A stretch of DNA of 64,000 nucleotides from Prorocentrum cordatum (GCA_963575745.1 CAUYUJ010003683.1:1-64000), one strand, 5' to 3'. Shown: positions 28,683 to 40,290, numbered from the stretch's first letter. Notes: generated by a model from the letters alone, not told the origin. Made by a program: numbers and translations.

Positions 28683-30153
28683 AGGTGCGGCAGCGCGCGC
28701 CTCAGCGTGCAGTCTGGCAGTCAAAACCATGGTCTCCCTGATGCCGGCCAGCCCTTCTACGAAGGACGTTTCCGAGTTCTTTTGGGGAAGTTGCCCACCG
28801 AGCAGAGGCAGCAACTCGACGCGGCGGTGGCATTGGCGACCTCGGAGGGCCGTTTCCTCCGCGTGGGCGCCGCGTGCTCGGGCACCGACTCGCCCGTCGC
28901 TGTGTTCCGTGGCCTGGCGAAGGCAATGCCCAGGCTAAAGGTCGAGCACACGTTCTCATGCGAAAGCGACGTGAAGAAGAGACAATGGATTACGGACAAT
29001 TTCCCCGACTTGCCGTGCCTTTTCGGTGACATCCAGGAGTTGCCGACAGGCACAGCTTTCAACTACATCACCGGGAAAGCGGCGCAAGTTCCACCCGTGG
29101 ACATTTTGATTAGGTTTTGTCTGCAAGTCGGTGTCCTTGGAGAACAATGAGAGAAAGAAGTACGCGAACTGCATCATAGAGGCGTGCGGTCTTACAGGCA
29201 TCACGTTCCAAGGGATGATCCAGTACGTTCAGCAATTCCAGCCAGCTGTGGTAATATGTGAGAACGTGGAGGGCCTGGTAAAAAAAAACCGCGGGTTGGA
29301 GCCAGTAGTCAACCATGTCAAGGACGAATTTGCCTCCAGCGGCTACGCCTTCCATCACAAGGCGCTGGACTCCAGGGACTTCCTGCTGCCCCACCGGCGC
29401 AAGCGGTGCTGGATGTGGGCCTTCCGCGGCCTGGCGCACGCGGGCGCCGCGGCGCTGGCGGGCGAGGCCGTGCTGGCCCTGCGCCAGGAGAGGCATTGGG
29501 AGATGAACGCCCTCTTCCGGAGTGTGAAGGCCAGCGACGTCGACATGCCGAGGCCGCTCAACGAGCGCGAGCGCTCCGTGGTGCAGAAGGTGCTTTCGAA
29601 GCTTTCGCCAAGAGAGCGCGGAGAGGAGGTCGTGGTGGACGTCGGCAAATCTTTGGAGAGGGCGGTTTATTGCGTAGGTGCAGCGCCATGCGTGGTTCCC
29701 AATTCTCGACCATACCGCGTAAAGAAGGACAAGCTCCTATCGCCTGAGCAGGTCCACGCGGTGCAGGGGATCTTCAAAGAGGACTTCCCTGCGCTGGCGC
29801 GCTGGGGAAAGGAGAAGAAAATACTCACGCGCGACCTCGCTGGCAATGCCTTCTCCACAACAGTGTGCATGGCGGTCGCCATCGCGGTGCTTTGCCATGG
29901 CCCGTTGCTAGGGACCGGCGCCTCGAAGCGCATTCAGGCGGTCACGGAGGAGCACCTCGAGGGGGCCGCCGCTCCAGCCACGCCGCCCGCGAGGGCCTCG
30001 CGCGCCCCCGTGGCGACGACGCCGCGGCGCGTGCACCCCCCGCGCGCGGTCAAGAGGACCCGCGCCGGCGCCAGTTCACCGGCAGCGGGCGGCCCGCTGG
30101 CGAAGAGGTTGAGGGTGAAGTCCAGTGACGCGGGGCGGCAATGCGAATTCTAG
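28683..30153 (+). pseudogene. cytosine-C5 DNA methyltransferase, retroposed copy with frameshift
   Basis: Motifs of C5 methyltransferases in order: I, RVGAACSGTDSPVAVF (SAM binding); II, FSCESDVKKRQWI; III, FGDIQELPTG; IV, VDILI then GFVCKSVSLEN (catalytic Cys in VC where PC is usual); VI, VVICENVEGL; VIII, DFLLPHRRKRCWM; X, DLAGNAFSTTVCMAVAIAVL. The frame changes at about 29112, between VDILI and GFVC, so the catalytic loop is split and the first frame stops at 29150. No ATG lies in frame before motif I (a TAG is at 28680). The tail is basic (KRTRAGAS). Intronless and SL-tagged, so a retrocopy; probably not an active enzyme unless the shift is an assembly error. Confidence 0.8.
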
Positions 30154-30424
30154 CCGGGCGTTGCTTTATATTTTCTATCAGGCGCCTTGTGCCGGAGGAG
30201 GAGGCGGAGATGGATGTCCAGGGACTGGGGCGGGGAGGTGGCGGGGCCTGGTCACGGGCGTGGCCGCGAATATTGAGAAAACGGGTTCCTGGTCCTAGCT
30301 GGCCCTTCCAGGGCACCGCTTTGAACCATCTATGAGCTACTGCGCGGAGGGCTAGGGTTTCTCGGCCAGCACCCTGCGTTTAGGCACAGCTCCTAGGTCT
30401 CACAGAGTTTTGTGACTCTCGCAG

Positions 30425-30664
30425 CACTTTCTTTACACGTGCTCCTGTCCATACGATGGGCCTGGCGAGAGATTGTTCGACAGTGGGGTGCGAGATGCAG
30501 TTATGAGGAACAAGCTGCCTCGGGGTGTTCAGAAGAGCGGCGAGGCATACCGGGCGTGGCAGGAGACGTTGGGGTCTCTGTCCACGCCAGTCAATGCAGT
30601 AGTGTCAATGCTACCATCCTTGCGTTGGCCTCGATATGCGAGCTGCCCTGCGCAGCACCAGTAG
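30425..30664 (+). CDS. 3'-terminal exon-like ORF, unidentified
   Basis: Follows an acceptor-like GTGACTCTCGCAG. Encodes HFLYTCSCPYDGPGERLFDS and VMRNKLPRGVQKSGEAYRAW, 79 residues to the stop at 30664. Composition is clearly protein-like. No upstream exon was found; 30154-30424 between it and the methyltransferase copy holds nothing else. Confidence 0.4.
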   Translation, partial: HFLYTCSCPYDGPGERLFDSGVRDAVMRNKLPRGVQKSGEAYRAWQETLGSLSTPVNAVVSMLPSLRWPRYASCPAQHQ

Positions 30665-31643
<979 letters not shown>

Positions 31644-31893
31644 GCCGTGGATCTCGGAACGCGCCCCTCCCCAAACGCATCAGGTGGACATTCAAACCAA
31701 TATTCGAATCGAGAGTGGCATCGGTAATGAGGTCGATTGGGTGAGATCGATAGTGAGATCTATTTGGCGCCGAAATCTATATCACTTGGATAGGAACGGC
31801 ATCGATAGTGTGATCGGCCAACCGTCAACCCAGCGACTTCCGCAGCCGTTTGGGGGTCGAGGTGGCGGCGCGCTCGCGGCTTCGGCGCCCAAT

Positions 31894-32622
31894 ATGCTGC
31901 CGAGACCGCCTCGGCACCCTCCTCCCGCGGCGCTCCGCATCGCGGCGGCGCCCAGCATGCTGCCGAGACCGCCTCGGCACCCTCCTCCGCCCCCGCCGCC
32001 GATCCGCATCGCGGCGGTGGGGGCGGAGCCGCGGTCGCCGTGGTCGCCGATCCGCATCGTAGCTGGCGAGGGGGTGGCTGGCGGAGCCGTGGTCGCCGAG
32101 CGCGACTCCAGGTCAAGGCCGTCCGCATGCGAGGATGTGGTCGACGAGCGCGACTCCAGGTCATGGCCGTCCGGCGAGGGGGTGGCTGGCGGAGCCGTGG
32201 TCGCCGAGCGCGACTCCAGATCAAGGCTGTCCGCATGCGAGGAGGCGCCAAGGCCTGGCGCCGCCTCGCCATCGCCGAGATCTCGGAGCCCCGTGGGGCT
32301 GGCTGGCAGAGCCGAGACTGGCGAGGATGCGGCGGGCAGAGCCGAGGAGTTGGCTGATGAGGTGATTGAGGAAGCTGCCACCAGGCTTCTGCACGCCATG
32401 AGGCTGCTGCACGCCGAGACGGTGGTCGACGAGGCCATGGCAGAGGGGGAGCTGCGCTGGAAGGAGATAGCGGAGCTGTGCAGGCCCTACCAGGAGGCGG
32501 CGGAGCGCTGGGAAATGGCAGAGGCGGAGCGGGACTGCCACGCCGCCGAGTTGGAGGCGGCGCGGACGGCGGCTGCGGGGGCGTGCCGTGCGGCTCGAGC
32601 TGAGCGCGGCCCAATTCATCAG
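31894..32622 (+). CDS. Arg/Glu/Ala-rich coiled-coil protein, 5' exon(s)
   Basis: From the ATG at 31894 (MLPRPPRHPPPAALRIAAAP). The N-terminal half carries in-frame duplications: a 60-bp proline-rich unit twice and GVAGGAVVAERDSRSR twice. From about residue 145 the sequence is an acidic helix-former (EELADEVIEEAATRLLHAMR, AELCRPYQEAAERWEMAEAE). CAG|GTTAGT at 32620-32628 is a strong splice donor after a complete codon, so the stop at 32691 is probably intronic and the protein continues in an exon I could not find. Family unknown. Confidence 0.45.
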
Positions 32623-33265
32623 GTTAGTCTCGCCCGAATGGTCCGTGCTGTCCGTGCTGTAGAGCGCTGTCGGGTGTTTGGCCCCGCGTGAGTTGGGATT
32701 GGGTCCTCGAGCCTCACATCGACCTCACTATCGATAACATCATCGATCTCACTGAATGGCGGATCCCCGTATCGATCCAACTATCGCTCTCACTGTAGAC
32801 CGTCTAGACCACGCTATCGACCTCACCTAAGAGGTCACTACCGATCTCACTATGACTATCAATCACGTGGTCGACATCACACACCCCAGACCTCCGACGC
32901 ATCCAGAAATATTTCGGGGGAGGGGCCCAGGGAACGACGCAACGATGATAAAACACGAATGACGGATGAAAGAGGCGGATGGGGGATATGGGATATGAAG
33001 TATATGTCGTTCTCTGTGCACAGTTACACATGCCCTCTTGGAGGCGCCGTGAACCTTCTTGGAGCCTTCTGGAGGCTTTCGTCTTGGGGCTCCTGAGCTG
33101 TCTTGGAGCCCCCCTGGAAGCATCTTGGGCCGTCTTGGAGCTCGTCGAGGCTACGTTGCAGCGTCAGGTCTGGGAGGCATCGCCACCCTGTCCCTTATCT
33201 TCCCTCCATCCTCGCAGCCACCGCGGCCCCGCCACCGCGGCCCCGCCATCGGCCATCGGCACACT
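32623..33265 (+). other. spacer with ATCGATCTCACT modules
   Basis: 32705-32870 holds repeated CTCACTATCGAT / ATCGATCTCAC words; their reverse complements (GAGATCGATAGTGAG) lie at 31730-31800 on the other side of the coiled-coil gene. Then CTTGGGGCTCC words (33040-33170). Confidence 0.5.
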
Positions 33266-33835
33266 ATGGCCCCGAAGACTCGCGGAGCTGCCAGCGCAGT
33301 GCCAGATGGCGATCTCGGCCGAGATCGCGACCCAGAGGTCAAACAGTTGAAGGAGGCGCTCAGGAAGAAGGACCGCGTCCTGAGGCGCGTCGCGGGAACC
33401 TTGCACAGGGTTGCCGCGCGGCTGGTCGCGAGCACAGAGAAGGAGCGCAACCAGCAGGACAAGCGCCCCCAGCCTGTCTCCCAGCTGAGCTTGGCCAGTG
33501 TGATGCGTGACAAAGAGGACAAGTGGTCCAGAGAGATGCGGCGATCGCCGCTGCGTGCCCGCCAGCGATGGCCATGGAGGCGTACCGCATCGACAAGGCG
33601 CAGTGCAGCGCTCCCACCCCATCAACGTACAACCTGAAGGGCAAGCGCACCAAGAAGAGCAAGAAGCAGGTCAAGCAGACGGCGGACACTAAGATCCGCC
33701 AGAGCGCACCCGCCAAGAAGATCACGGCCAGCATCGGCTCCGAGGATGTCGACCTGGAGCCGTCGCCGAGCTTCGCGTCCGACGATTCCTCGGACAATTC
33801 CGAGCTCAGTGCCCGCGCGCGCGCTCAGCCACTGA
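33266..33835 (+). pseudogene. frameshifted copy of a gene sharing its 3' end with the gene at 58478
   Basis: ATG at 33266, MAPKTRGAASAVPDGDLGRD, then basic helices (QLKEALRKKDRVLRRVAGTL). The frame breaks near 33535; coding resumes in another frame (AMAMEAYRIDKAQCSAPTPS, KRTKKSKKQVKQTADTKIRQ) and reaches VDLEPSPSFASDDSSDNSEL. The end matches VDLEPSPEDSSDHGPPSARA near 58800. A 2-nt loss in the CG run before CTCAGCCACTGA throws the shared stop out of frame. The DNA then continues into the same 3' flank as at 58873. Confidence 0.5.
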
Positions 33836-34480
33836 GCATTCGCCCCGCGTCTCTTCCTGCTGCTTCTCCTTCCTCGCGCTCCCGGGGTTGCCCCGAGTTG
33901 CGCTGCCACCCATCCCCGCCTCGCGCTTCCGGGGTTGCCCCGAGTGGCGCTGCCCCTCCCCATTTACATTTATTTGAACGCGTGTCCATATATTTGCCCC
34001 GCGCGTCCTCGCCGCTTTCAGTTGCATTTATTTGGGCGTGTATCCATTTATTTGCGCCCTTTTTTTTGATTGATTCCTTCCTCCCCACCCTCCCCGCGTC
34101 CTGACTCCCTACCGCCATTCCTTCCTCGCGCTCCCGGGGCTGACCCGAGTTGCGCTGCCTCCCCTCACCGAATCCTTGCCGCATTTATTTACGTTTGTTT
34201 GAACATTTGTCCATTTGTCCTTGGGCGCCCCGACTGATGTGATCCTTCTCAGCCCTCGCCCCTCCTCTCTCCCCCCCCCCTCCTCCACTCAGCATTTATC
34301 CAGTGGCCGTCGGCCCATCCCGCCACCGTGCGTGGGTGGTGTGTCCGAGGCCTCATGGATGCTGGTTGGAATCTCGTGGATGGCTGGTACTTCTGAGGGC
34401 CTCTTGGGCGCCTTTTGGGGCTTCATGGGAGCCTCTTGGGGCCTCTTGAAGCCAGTGCGATCCTACCTAGGAGTTGAAGC
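33836..34480 (+). repeat. shared 3'-flank block and family A head
   Basis: Hairpin cores at 33883-33895, 33930-33942 and a variant at 34135; CATTTACATTTATTTGAACG; CATTTATCCAGTGGCCGTCG; then family A head words (34350-34470). The same order is found at 58873-59250, 61692-62300 and in part at 38870-39850. Confidence 0.75.
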
Positions 34481-34489
34481 CCTTAGAAA

Positions 34490-34700
34490 CGCAGCGTTAG
34501 TAGTAACAGTAAAGCTAAACTAAGCTAACGCTAAGCTGAGGCTAAACTTACCCTAAACGAAAACTAAGCTAAGCTAAATCTACCCTAAGCTAACGCTAAC
34601 CTAAGGCTAAGTTGAAGCTAAGTTAAAGCTCAAACTACCAGCTACAGCTAAAGCTAAAGCTAAAGCTAATGCTGAAACTAAAGCTAAAGCTAACGATCCC
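34490..34700 (+). repeat. degenerate (GCTAAA)n satellite
   Basis: AGCTAAAGCTAAAGCTAACG hexamers with substitutions. A second array is at 39870-40055. Not the TTTAGGG telomere repeat, although related in form. Confidence 0.85.
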
Positions 34701-35336
34701 AGGGGGGCGGGGGGAACTGCGGGGCGGATACTGGGGGGGGCCGTCTGGGGCGGGGAACCTGCCCAGCTCTGTAAGCCCCTTCTAGGCAGAGCCTGAATAG
34801 GGAATAAACCACCTGGATCCTCTTCAGAAGCGGTGGGGGGGGGGAGAGGGGGAGGAGGGAGGCCAAGGAATCGATCATCTGTCGTCGTCATCGATCTCGC
34901 CATCGCCGTCGCTATCGGTCTCGCCATCGCTCGTCATCGTCGTCGTCATCGTCGTCGTCTCGTTTTTTCTGTTGCCACGCTGGGCTCGGGTTGTTTTCCC
35001 GCGGCGCTCTCCTCGGGCCCAGCGGGGGCCGCTGGCGGCCTGGGGCCCACCATCGCAGGAGAGAGGGAAGGGGGGAATGAAGGAGGAGTCCCCCAGAGCA
35101 GAGTCGCCAGGGGCGGCCCCCGCGCGCAGGCCCCGAGCGCCCCCTTGCCTGTGCCGGCCGCCGCGCCAGCCAGCGAGGGAGAGCAGGAGCGAGTGTCGGC
35201 GGCTCAAAGATACAGTCGAGGACGAGGGTGGGCCTCTCGTCGATTGTCGTGCGCCACCGTTGCTACAGTTTTTGCTCGAGCGATTTCTTTCTGGCCACGA
35301 GCTTTTCAAAACTTCCTATCCTCTGAAGCTGCTGCG

Positions 35337-36309
35337 ATGACTGCTGCGATGGATGCTCAAGCTTCCGATCCTCTTAAGCTCTTGGTCACCCTCAATGAAC
35401 TTCCGATCGGCTTCAAGACAGGCTGTAAACTTACGCTACCGCTCCCGATGCCTGATATCTCGGTGCACATCGCAGGCAAAGCCGCGCAGGTGCTGCCCGT
35501 GAAGCCCCCGACTGTGTGTTTCGACGTAATGTTGGAGATCAGGGGGCCGCCGATCAAGCGTCCAGCTGACGAGGAGCAGCAGAAGTCTTACCAGTGGCTC
35601 GACCTGTCCAACACGGCGCCCGGAGAGCCCGTCGAGTTCGGGGGAGAACTTGAGACCCAAACGACTCCCACGCTGCCGCCGCGGCCGCGGAAGCGGCGGC
35701 GGAAACCGACGGCTGAGGCCGACGCGCACAGTTCGCAGCCCGTCCTGCGTTAGGCCAGCTGCAGTTCCTTCCTCCTCGTTCCTGTTCCTCCTCCTCCTCC
35801 TCTTCCTCCTCCTCCTGCTGCTGCTGCTGCTCCTCCTGCTGCTCCTCCTCCTCCTCCTGCTGCTGCTGCTGCTTCTCCTTCTGCTGCTGCTGCTGCTGCT
35901 CCTCCTCCTCCTCCTCCTCCTTCTGCTCCTCCTCCTCCTCCTCCTTCTCCTCCTCCTCCTCCTCACTCCTTCCCCCATCCTCCTCCTCCTCGCTCTCTCC
36001 TCCTCCTCCTTCTCCTCCTCCTTCTTCCTCCTTCTGCTTCTCCTCCTCCTCCTCCTCCTCTTCCTCCTATTCCTCCTCTTCCTCCTCCTACTCCTGCTGC
36101 TGCTGCTGCTCCCCCTGCTCCTCCTGCTGCTGCAGCACCGAAGTGATGAGGCTATTATCGCTGGGGGAGCGGTGCGCGACGAAAACCCCATGGGGAGAGA
36201 GCTGAGGGCGCATCCGGATGAATGTGTATATCGGATGGGACCTCGACCCTGGGACCTCGACCCTGGAGCTCTCTCTCGCGCCGATGACGCCGACGCTGAA
36301 TCAGATTAG
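35337..36309 (+). CDS. unidentified protein, exons 35337-35741 and 36136-36309
   Basis: From the ATG at 35337: MTAAMDAQASDPLKLLVTLN, TGCKLTLPLPMPDISVHIAG, CFDVMLEIRGPPIKRPADEE, then a basic stretch (PRPRKRRRKPTAEADAHSSQ). Without splicing the frame stops at 35753 (138 residues). Removing a GT-AG intron at 35742-36135 keeps phase and adds an acidic end (DEAIIAGGAVRDENPMGREL ... SRADDADAESD), 192 residues in all. The first half looks like a beta-rich domain. Function unknown. Confidence 0.5.
35742..36135 (+). other. predicted intron made of CTC/CTG repeats
   Basis: About 360 nt of CTC, CTT and CTG triplets ending GCTGCTGCAG. The triplet run forms an extreme polypyrimidine tract before the acceptor. 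Donor GTCCTGCG. Confidence 0.4.
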
Positions 36310-36785
36310 ACGGGGCTTGGGGTAGAGAGGGGTGGCCCCTTCAAGTGGCGCTTCATCGCCGTCGGCGCCGCGGTCTGCGGCGGCCCGCCACAGACCGCGG
36401 CGCCGACGGCGACGACGGGGCCGACGGGGCCCCGGGAGGGGGGAGGGGCGCACGAGGGAGGAATTCTGAGCGCACCCTGGGGGGCGCTCAGAATTCCTCG
36501 GGTGCGCTCAGAATTCCTCCGGAGGGGGGCTTGGGGTAGAGAGGGGTAGCCCCTTTGAGTGGCGCCGCGGTCAGGGTCCGTCGGGGGGCTCCCCGAGAGC
36601 TCCGTCCGCGGCGGATGGTCTCCCGTGGGGAATCTGGGCCAGATTCTCCATGGGAGAGCCTCCGCCGCGGACAGGGCCCGTTGGGGGGCTGCCCGAGAGC
36701 CCCGTCCGCGGCGGATGGACTCCCGCGGGGAATCCGGGCCAGATTCTCCATGGGAGACCCTCCGCCGCGGACAGGGTCCGTCGGG
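36310..36785 (+). repeat. families F, E and B
   Basis: GGGGTAGAGAGGGGTGGCCC (36316, 36531); an inverted repeat CGGCGCCGCGGTCTGCGGCG against its complement (36363-36405); GAGGGAGGAATTCTGAGCGC (family E, 36451) with its inverted copy; then two family B hairpins (36602-36680, 36700-36778). Confidence 0.8.
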
Positions 36786-36990
36786 CATATTCTAATGATT
36801 TTCAGTGTTTTTTTGTGTTGTTTTGGGCATATTTTCGTGATTTTCAGTGTTTTGTTGTGATTTGGGTGATATTTTAATGATTTCCATATTTTTCTTTTTT
36901 AAATGATTTTGTGTATATTTTAAGGATTTTCATTTTTTTTTGATTTTGGACATATTTTAATGATTGCCAGTGTTCCTTTGTAGTTTTGGG
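36786..36990 (+). repeat. AT-rich island 1
   Basis: Units of GGGCATATTTTAATGATTTT with T-runs in otherwise GC-rich DNA. Islands 2 and 3 are at 37500-37690 and 37810-37982. Confidence 0.8.
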
Positions 36991-37004
36991 TAGTAATGGT
37001 CCCG

Positions 37005-37425
37005 GGAGGTCCCGTTTGGCATGGTGTCGGGGCTTCGAAAACCCGCCCCGGGAGGTTCCGTTTGGCATGGTGTCACAGGTCACGCCCCGAAAATTTGGTT
37101 CGGGAGGTTCCGTTTGGCATGGTGTCGGGCTTCGAAAACCCGCCCCGGGAGGTTCCGTTTGGCATGGTGTCACGGGTCACGCCCCGAAAGTCTGGTTCCC
37201 AGAGATACCGTTTGGCATGGTGTCGGGCCCCCTAGACCCGCCCCGGGAGGTTCCGTTTAGCATGGTGTCGGGCCTTCGAAAACCCGCCCCGGGAGGTTCC
37301 GTTTTGCATGGTGTCACGGGTCACGCCCCGACAATTTGGTCCCGGGAGCTCCCGTTTGGCATGGTGTCGGGCCTTGGAAAACCCGCCCCGGGGATCCCGT
37401 TTGGCATGGTGTCGGGCCCCGTCCG
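37005..37425 (+). repeat. family C array
   Basis: About eleven units of GGGAGGTTCCGTTTGGCATG followed by GTGTCGGG or GTGTCACxGGTCACGCC, alternating two spacer types. Confidence 0.85.
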
Positions 37426-37982
37426 CGGCAGATGATCTCCCGTGGGGAATCGGGGCCAGATTCTCCACGGGAGACCCCCCGCCGCGGACAAAGTCCGTCG
37501 GGTATATTTTCATGATTTTCAGTGTTTTTTTTTGTTGTTTTGGGCATATTTAAGTGATTTGCATTTTTTTGTGATTTGGGGGATAGTTTAATGATTTCCA
37601 TTGTTTTTGAATGATTTTGTGCATATTTTAGTGATTTTCAGTTTTTTTTTGTATATTCCAATGATTTCGATTTTTTTTGTAGTTTCGGCCCGCCGCGGAC
37701 AGGGTCCGTTGGGAGGCTTTCCGAGGGCCGCTTCCACGGCGGATGGTCTCCCGTGGGGAATCGGGGCCAGATTCTCCATGGGAGACCCCCCGCCGCGGAC
37801 AGGGTCTGTCGGGCATATTTTAGTGATTTTCAATGTTTGTTTTTGCTGTTTTGACGCTATTTTAGTGATTTTCAGTATTTGTTTTTGTTTGGTGATTTGG
37901 GTGATATTTTTAATGATTTCCATAGTTTTAAAGTGATTCTGGGCATATTTTAATGATTTTCAATGTTTTTTTTGTGATTTTA
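37426..37982 (+). repeat. two family B hairpins and AT-rich islands 2 and 3
   Basis: Hairpins at 37428-37497 and 37735-37802 (GTCTCCCGTGGGGAATCGGG centre), each followed by GTC(G/T)GTCGGG(T/C)ATATTTT and an AT island. The B-hairpin plus AT-island pairing occurs three times (36700-37982). Confidence 0.8.
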
Positions 37983-38350
37983 TACGCCCCGAGATGTTAT
38001 ACGCCCCCCGATATTATAACATTTACGGCCCCGAGATGTTACAACATTTCCGGCCCCGATTTTATACAATGTTATACATTTCCGGCCCCGATTTTATACG
38101 CTCCGAGATGTTATACGACCCGAGATGTTATAACATTTACGGCCCCCCCGAGATGTTATACGCCCCCCGGGCGGTATACTGCCCGGAGGTATACGGCCCC
38201 CGGGCGGTGCATGGCCCCCGGGCGGTATATGGCCTCCGGGAGGTGTTATACGGCCCCCAGGAGGTGCTACACGGCCCCCCGGGCGGTGTTATACGGTCCC
38301 CGGACGTGGCATCCCGCCCCCAGAGGTGTTATACGGCCCCCAGAGATGTT
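37983..38350 (+). repeat. family D array
   Basis: GATGTTATACGCCCC / ATTTACGGCCCCGAGATG units passing into GGGAGGTGTTATACGGCCCC units. Related to 24680-24810. Confidence 0.8.
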
Positions 38351-38354
38351 ACAC

Positions 38355-38690
38355 GGCGACGACGGGGCCGACGGGATCCCGGGGGAGGGGGAGGGGCGCA
38401 CGAGGGAGGAATTCTGAGCGCCCCCCAGGGTGCGCTCAGAATTCCTCCGGAGGGGGGCTTGGGGTAGAGAGGGGTGGCCCCTTCGAGTGGCGCTTCATCG
38501 CCGTCGGCGCCGCGGTCTGCGGCGGCCCGCCACAGACCGCGGCGCCGACGGCGACGACGGGGCCGACGGAGCCCCGGGGGGGGGGGGAGGGGCGCACGAG
38601 GGAGGAATTCTGAGCGCCCCCCAGGGCGCGCTCAGAATTCCTCCGGAGGGGAGCTTGGGGTAGAGAGGCGCTGGCCGTTTCAGACCGCGC
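38355..38690 (+). repeat. families E and F, second copy
   Basis: GGGCGCACGAGGGAGGAATT twice, its inverted partner GAATTCCTCCGGAGGGG, and GGGGTAGAGAGGGGTGGCCC at 38459. Nearly the same order as 36310-36545 and part of 49530-49620. Confidence 0.8.
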
Positions 38691-38694
38691 TGGC

Positions 38695-38865
38695 CGTTTC
38701 AGACCGTTGCTGCGCTTGCGATGGCCACCCGGGCCCTGACGTGCTGGGAATACAGTAACCTTGGCCACCCAGATGACCTTCACCGAAGTGATATGGCAAT
38801 CAACTTCTCACACTGGTTGCACTGTGAGCTTCGACTGCTACATGGGCAGTCTTCCTGCAGCTTCT
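38695..38865 (+). pseudogene. fragment of the 40291 gene
   Basis: TTTCAGACCGTTGCTGCGCT and MATRALTCWEYSNLGHPDD match the start of the gene at 40291; a 50-nt block is missing, then GTGAGCTTCGACTGCTACAT matches later codons out of frame. It then joins the 3'-flank block with two hairpin cores (38881, 38927). Confidence 0.65.
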
Positions 38866-39039
38866 CCTTCCTCGCGCTCCCGGGGTTGCCCCGAGTTGCG
38901 CTGCCACCCCCCCCGCCTCGCGCTTCCGGGGTTGCCCCGACCTTGATTAATCAGAAAGGAATGTGGCCACTGGTGAGGCAACGCCATAGGCTGATTAGGC
39001 GGCACTCGTGACACAGCTACGTACTTGTGCTGATTAGGG

Positions 39040-39250
39040 TTAGCACAGGCTCACTCTTTGAATACACGGGCGACGAGTGAGTGACTGGGTGGTTGGCCCA
39101 GGCCCATTCTTTGAACCCACGGGTGACGAGTGAGTGATTGGGTGGATGGCCCAGGCCCACTCTTCGAATACGTGGGCGACGACGACGACGACGACGACGA
39201 AGACGACAAAGCCCGACGACGACGACGACGACGACCACGGCGACGACGAC
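39040..39250 (+). repeat. 57-bp tandem repeat (x2.5) and (GAC)n
   Basis: GAGTGAGTGACTGGGTGG units at 39077, 39130 with CTTTGAACCCACGGGTGACG; GAC/GAA triplets 39178-39250. Confidence 0.75.
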
Positions 39251-39254
39251 AGCG

Positions 39255-39582
39255 AGGCTGGCCGGTGGCGGAAGTGGCGGTTCTGGGACGCCTTTAACCC
39301 GTGTTCTTCGAGTGCCTGGGGGGCCGCATGTGCAGTACCGCGTGTACTTGCGCACGCTTGAGGAACTGGCCAACTCCTTAGCGGAGACGGGTGACTGTCC
39401 CTCACTACTGTCACCAGGCCAGCCTCGACGACGACGCCACGGGCCGCAATTCCGACGCTGAATTGAGCACTGCAATGCCTGAGCTGCCCGAGTCATTCGA
39501 GTTGATGGCGCGAAAATCGAAAAATGGTTGCAGACGGATGTCCGCCTGCGCGCGCACTTGCCAGGATGTGCGCCCTCACTGA
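39255..39582 (+). CDS. exon-like ORFs in two frames, decayed or spliced
   Basis: GPHVQYRVYLRTLEELANSL in one frame to about 39415, then ASLDDDATGRNSDAELSTAM and ESFELMARKSKNGCRRM in another to 39582. A CACCAG acceptor lies at 39412-39417 but no donor fits the phase. Unidentified. Confidence 0.3.
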
Positions 39583-39599
39583 ATCCTTCCCGCATTTAT

Positions 39600-40060
39600 T
39601 TACATTTGTTTGGACATTTGTTTGCGGCCGACTGATATGATCCTTCTTCGCCCTCGCCCCTCCTCTCTCTCCCCCCCCCCAATCACTCAGCATTTATCCA
39701 GTGGCCGTCGGCCCATCCCGCCACCGTGCGTGGGTGGTGGGTCGGAGGCCTCATGGATGCTGGTACTTCTGAGAGCCTCTTGGGCGCCTTTTGGAGCTTC
39801 ATGGGACCTCGGGGAGCCTCTTGAGGCCAGCGCGATCCAACATAGGAATTGAATCCCCTAGAAACGCAGCGTTAGTAGTAACAGTAAAACTAAGCTAAAA
39901 CTAAACTAAAGCTAAGCTAAAGCTAAGATGGCGCTAACCTAAACTAAAATAAAGCTAAGCTAAAGCTGAGTTGAAGCTAAGTTAAAGCTAAGCTCAAACT
40001 AAAAGCTACAGCTAAAGCTAACGCTAAAACTAATGCTGAAACTAAAACTAAAACTGACGC
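39600..40060 (+). repeat. family A head and second (GCTAAA)n array
   Basis: CATTTATCCAGTGGCCGTCG (39691), family A words, GAAACGCAGCGTTAGTAGTA (also at 34488), then AGCTAAAGC hexamers to 40055. The same block as 34200-34700 at about 85 percent by eye. Confidence 0.8.
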
Positions 40061-40205
40061 TCCCAGGGAAGCGGGGGGAACACTGCCCAGCCGTGCGGGT
40101 GGGCGGGGAGAGGGAGGAGCAAGCTGGCGGGTGGGGAGAGGGGGGGGAGGGGGAGGATGCGCGGCAACAAACTACAACATGTCTAAATGCCAAATGCCCG
40201 TTCCT

Positions 40206-40230
40206 TCCATAGCCATTTTTGGCCCCCGAG
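40206..40230 (+). other. diverged spliced-leader relic
   Basis: TCCATAGCCATTTTTGGC followed by CCCCGAG: leader with one substitution, one extra T and a changed end. 61 nt before the ATG at 40291; CTTCTCTTCAG between them is a good acceptor. Confidence 0.5.
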
Positions 40231-40290
40231 CCAGCAGCAATTGAACGGCCAACCTGGGGCGCTTCTCTTCAGACCGTTGCTGCGCTTGCG

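Noticed and set aside
34490-40055. (GCTAAA)n arrays as interstitial telomere
   Set aside because: The unit is six bases and lacks the GGG of the TTTAGGG telomere type known from dinoflagellates.
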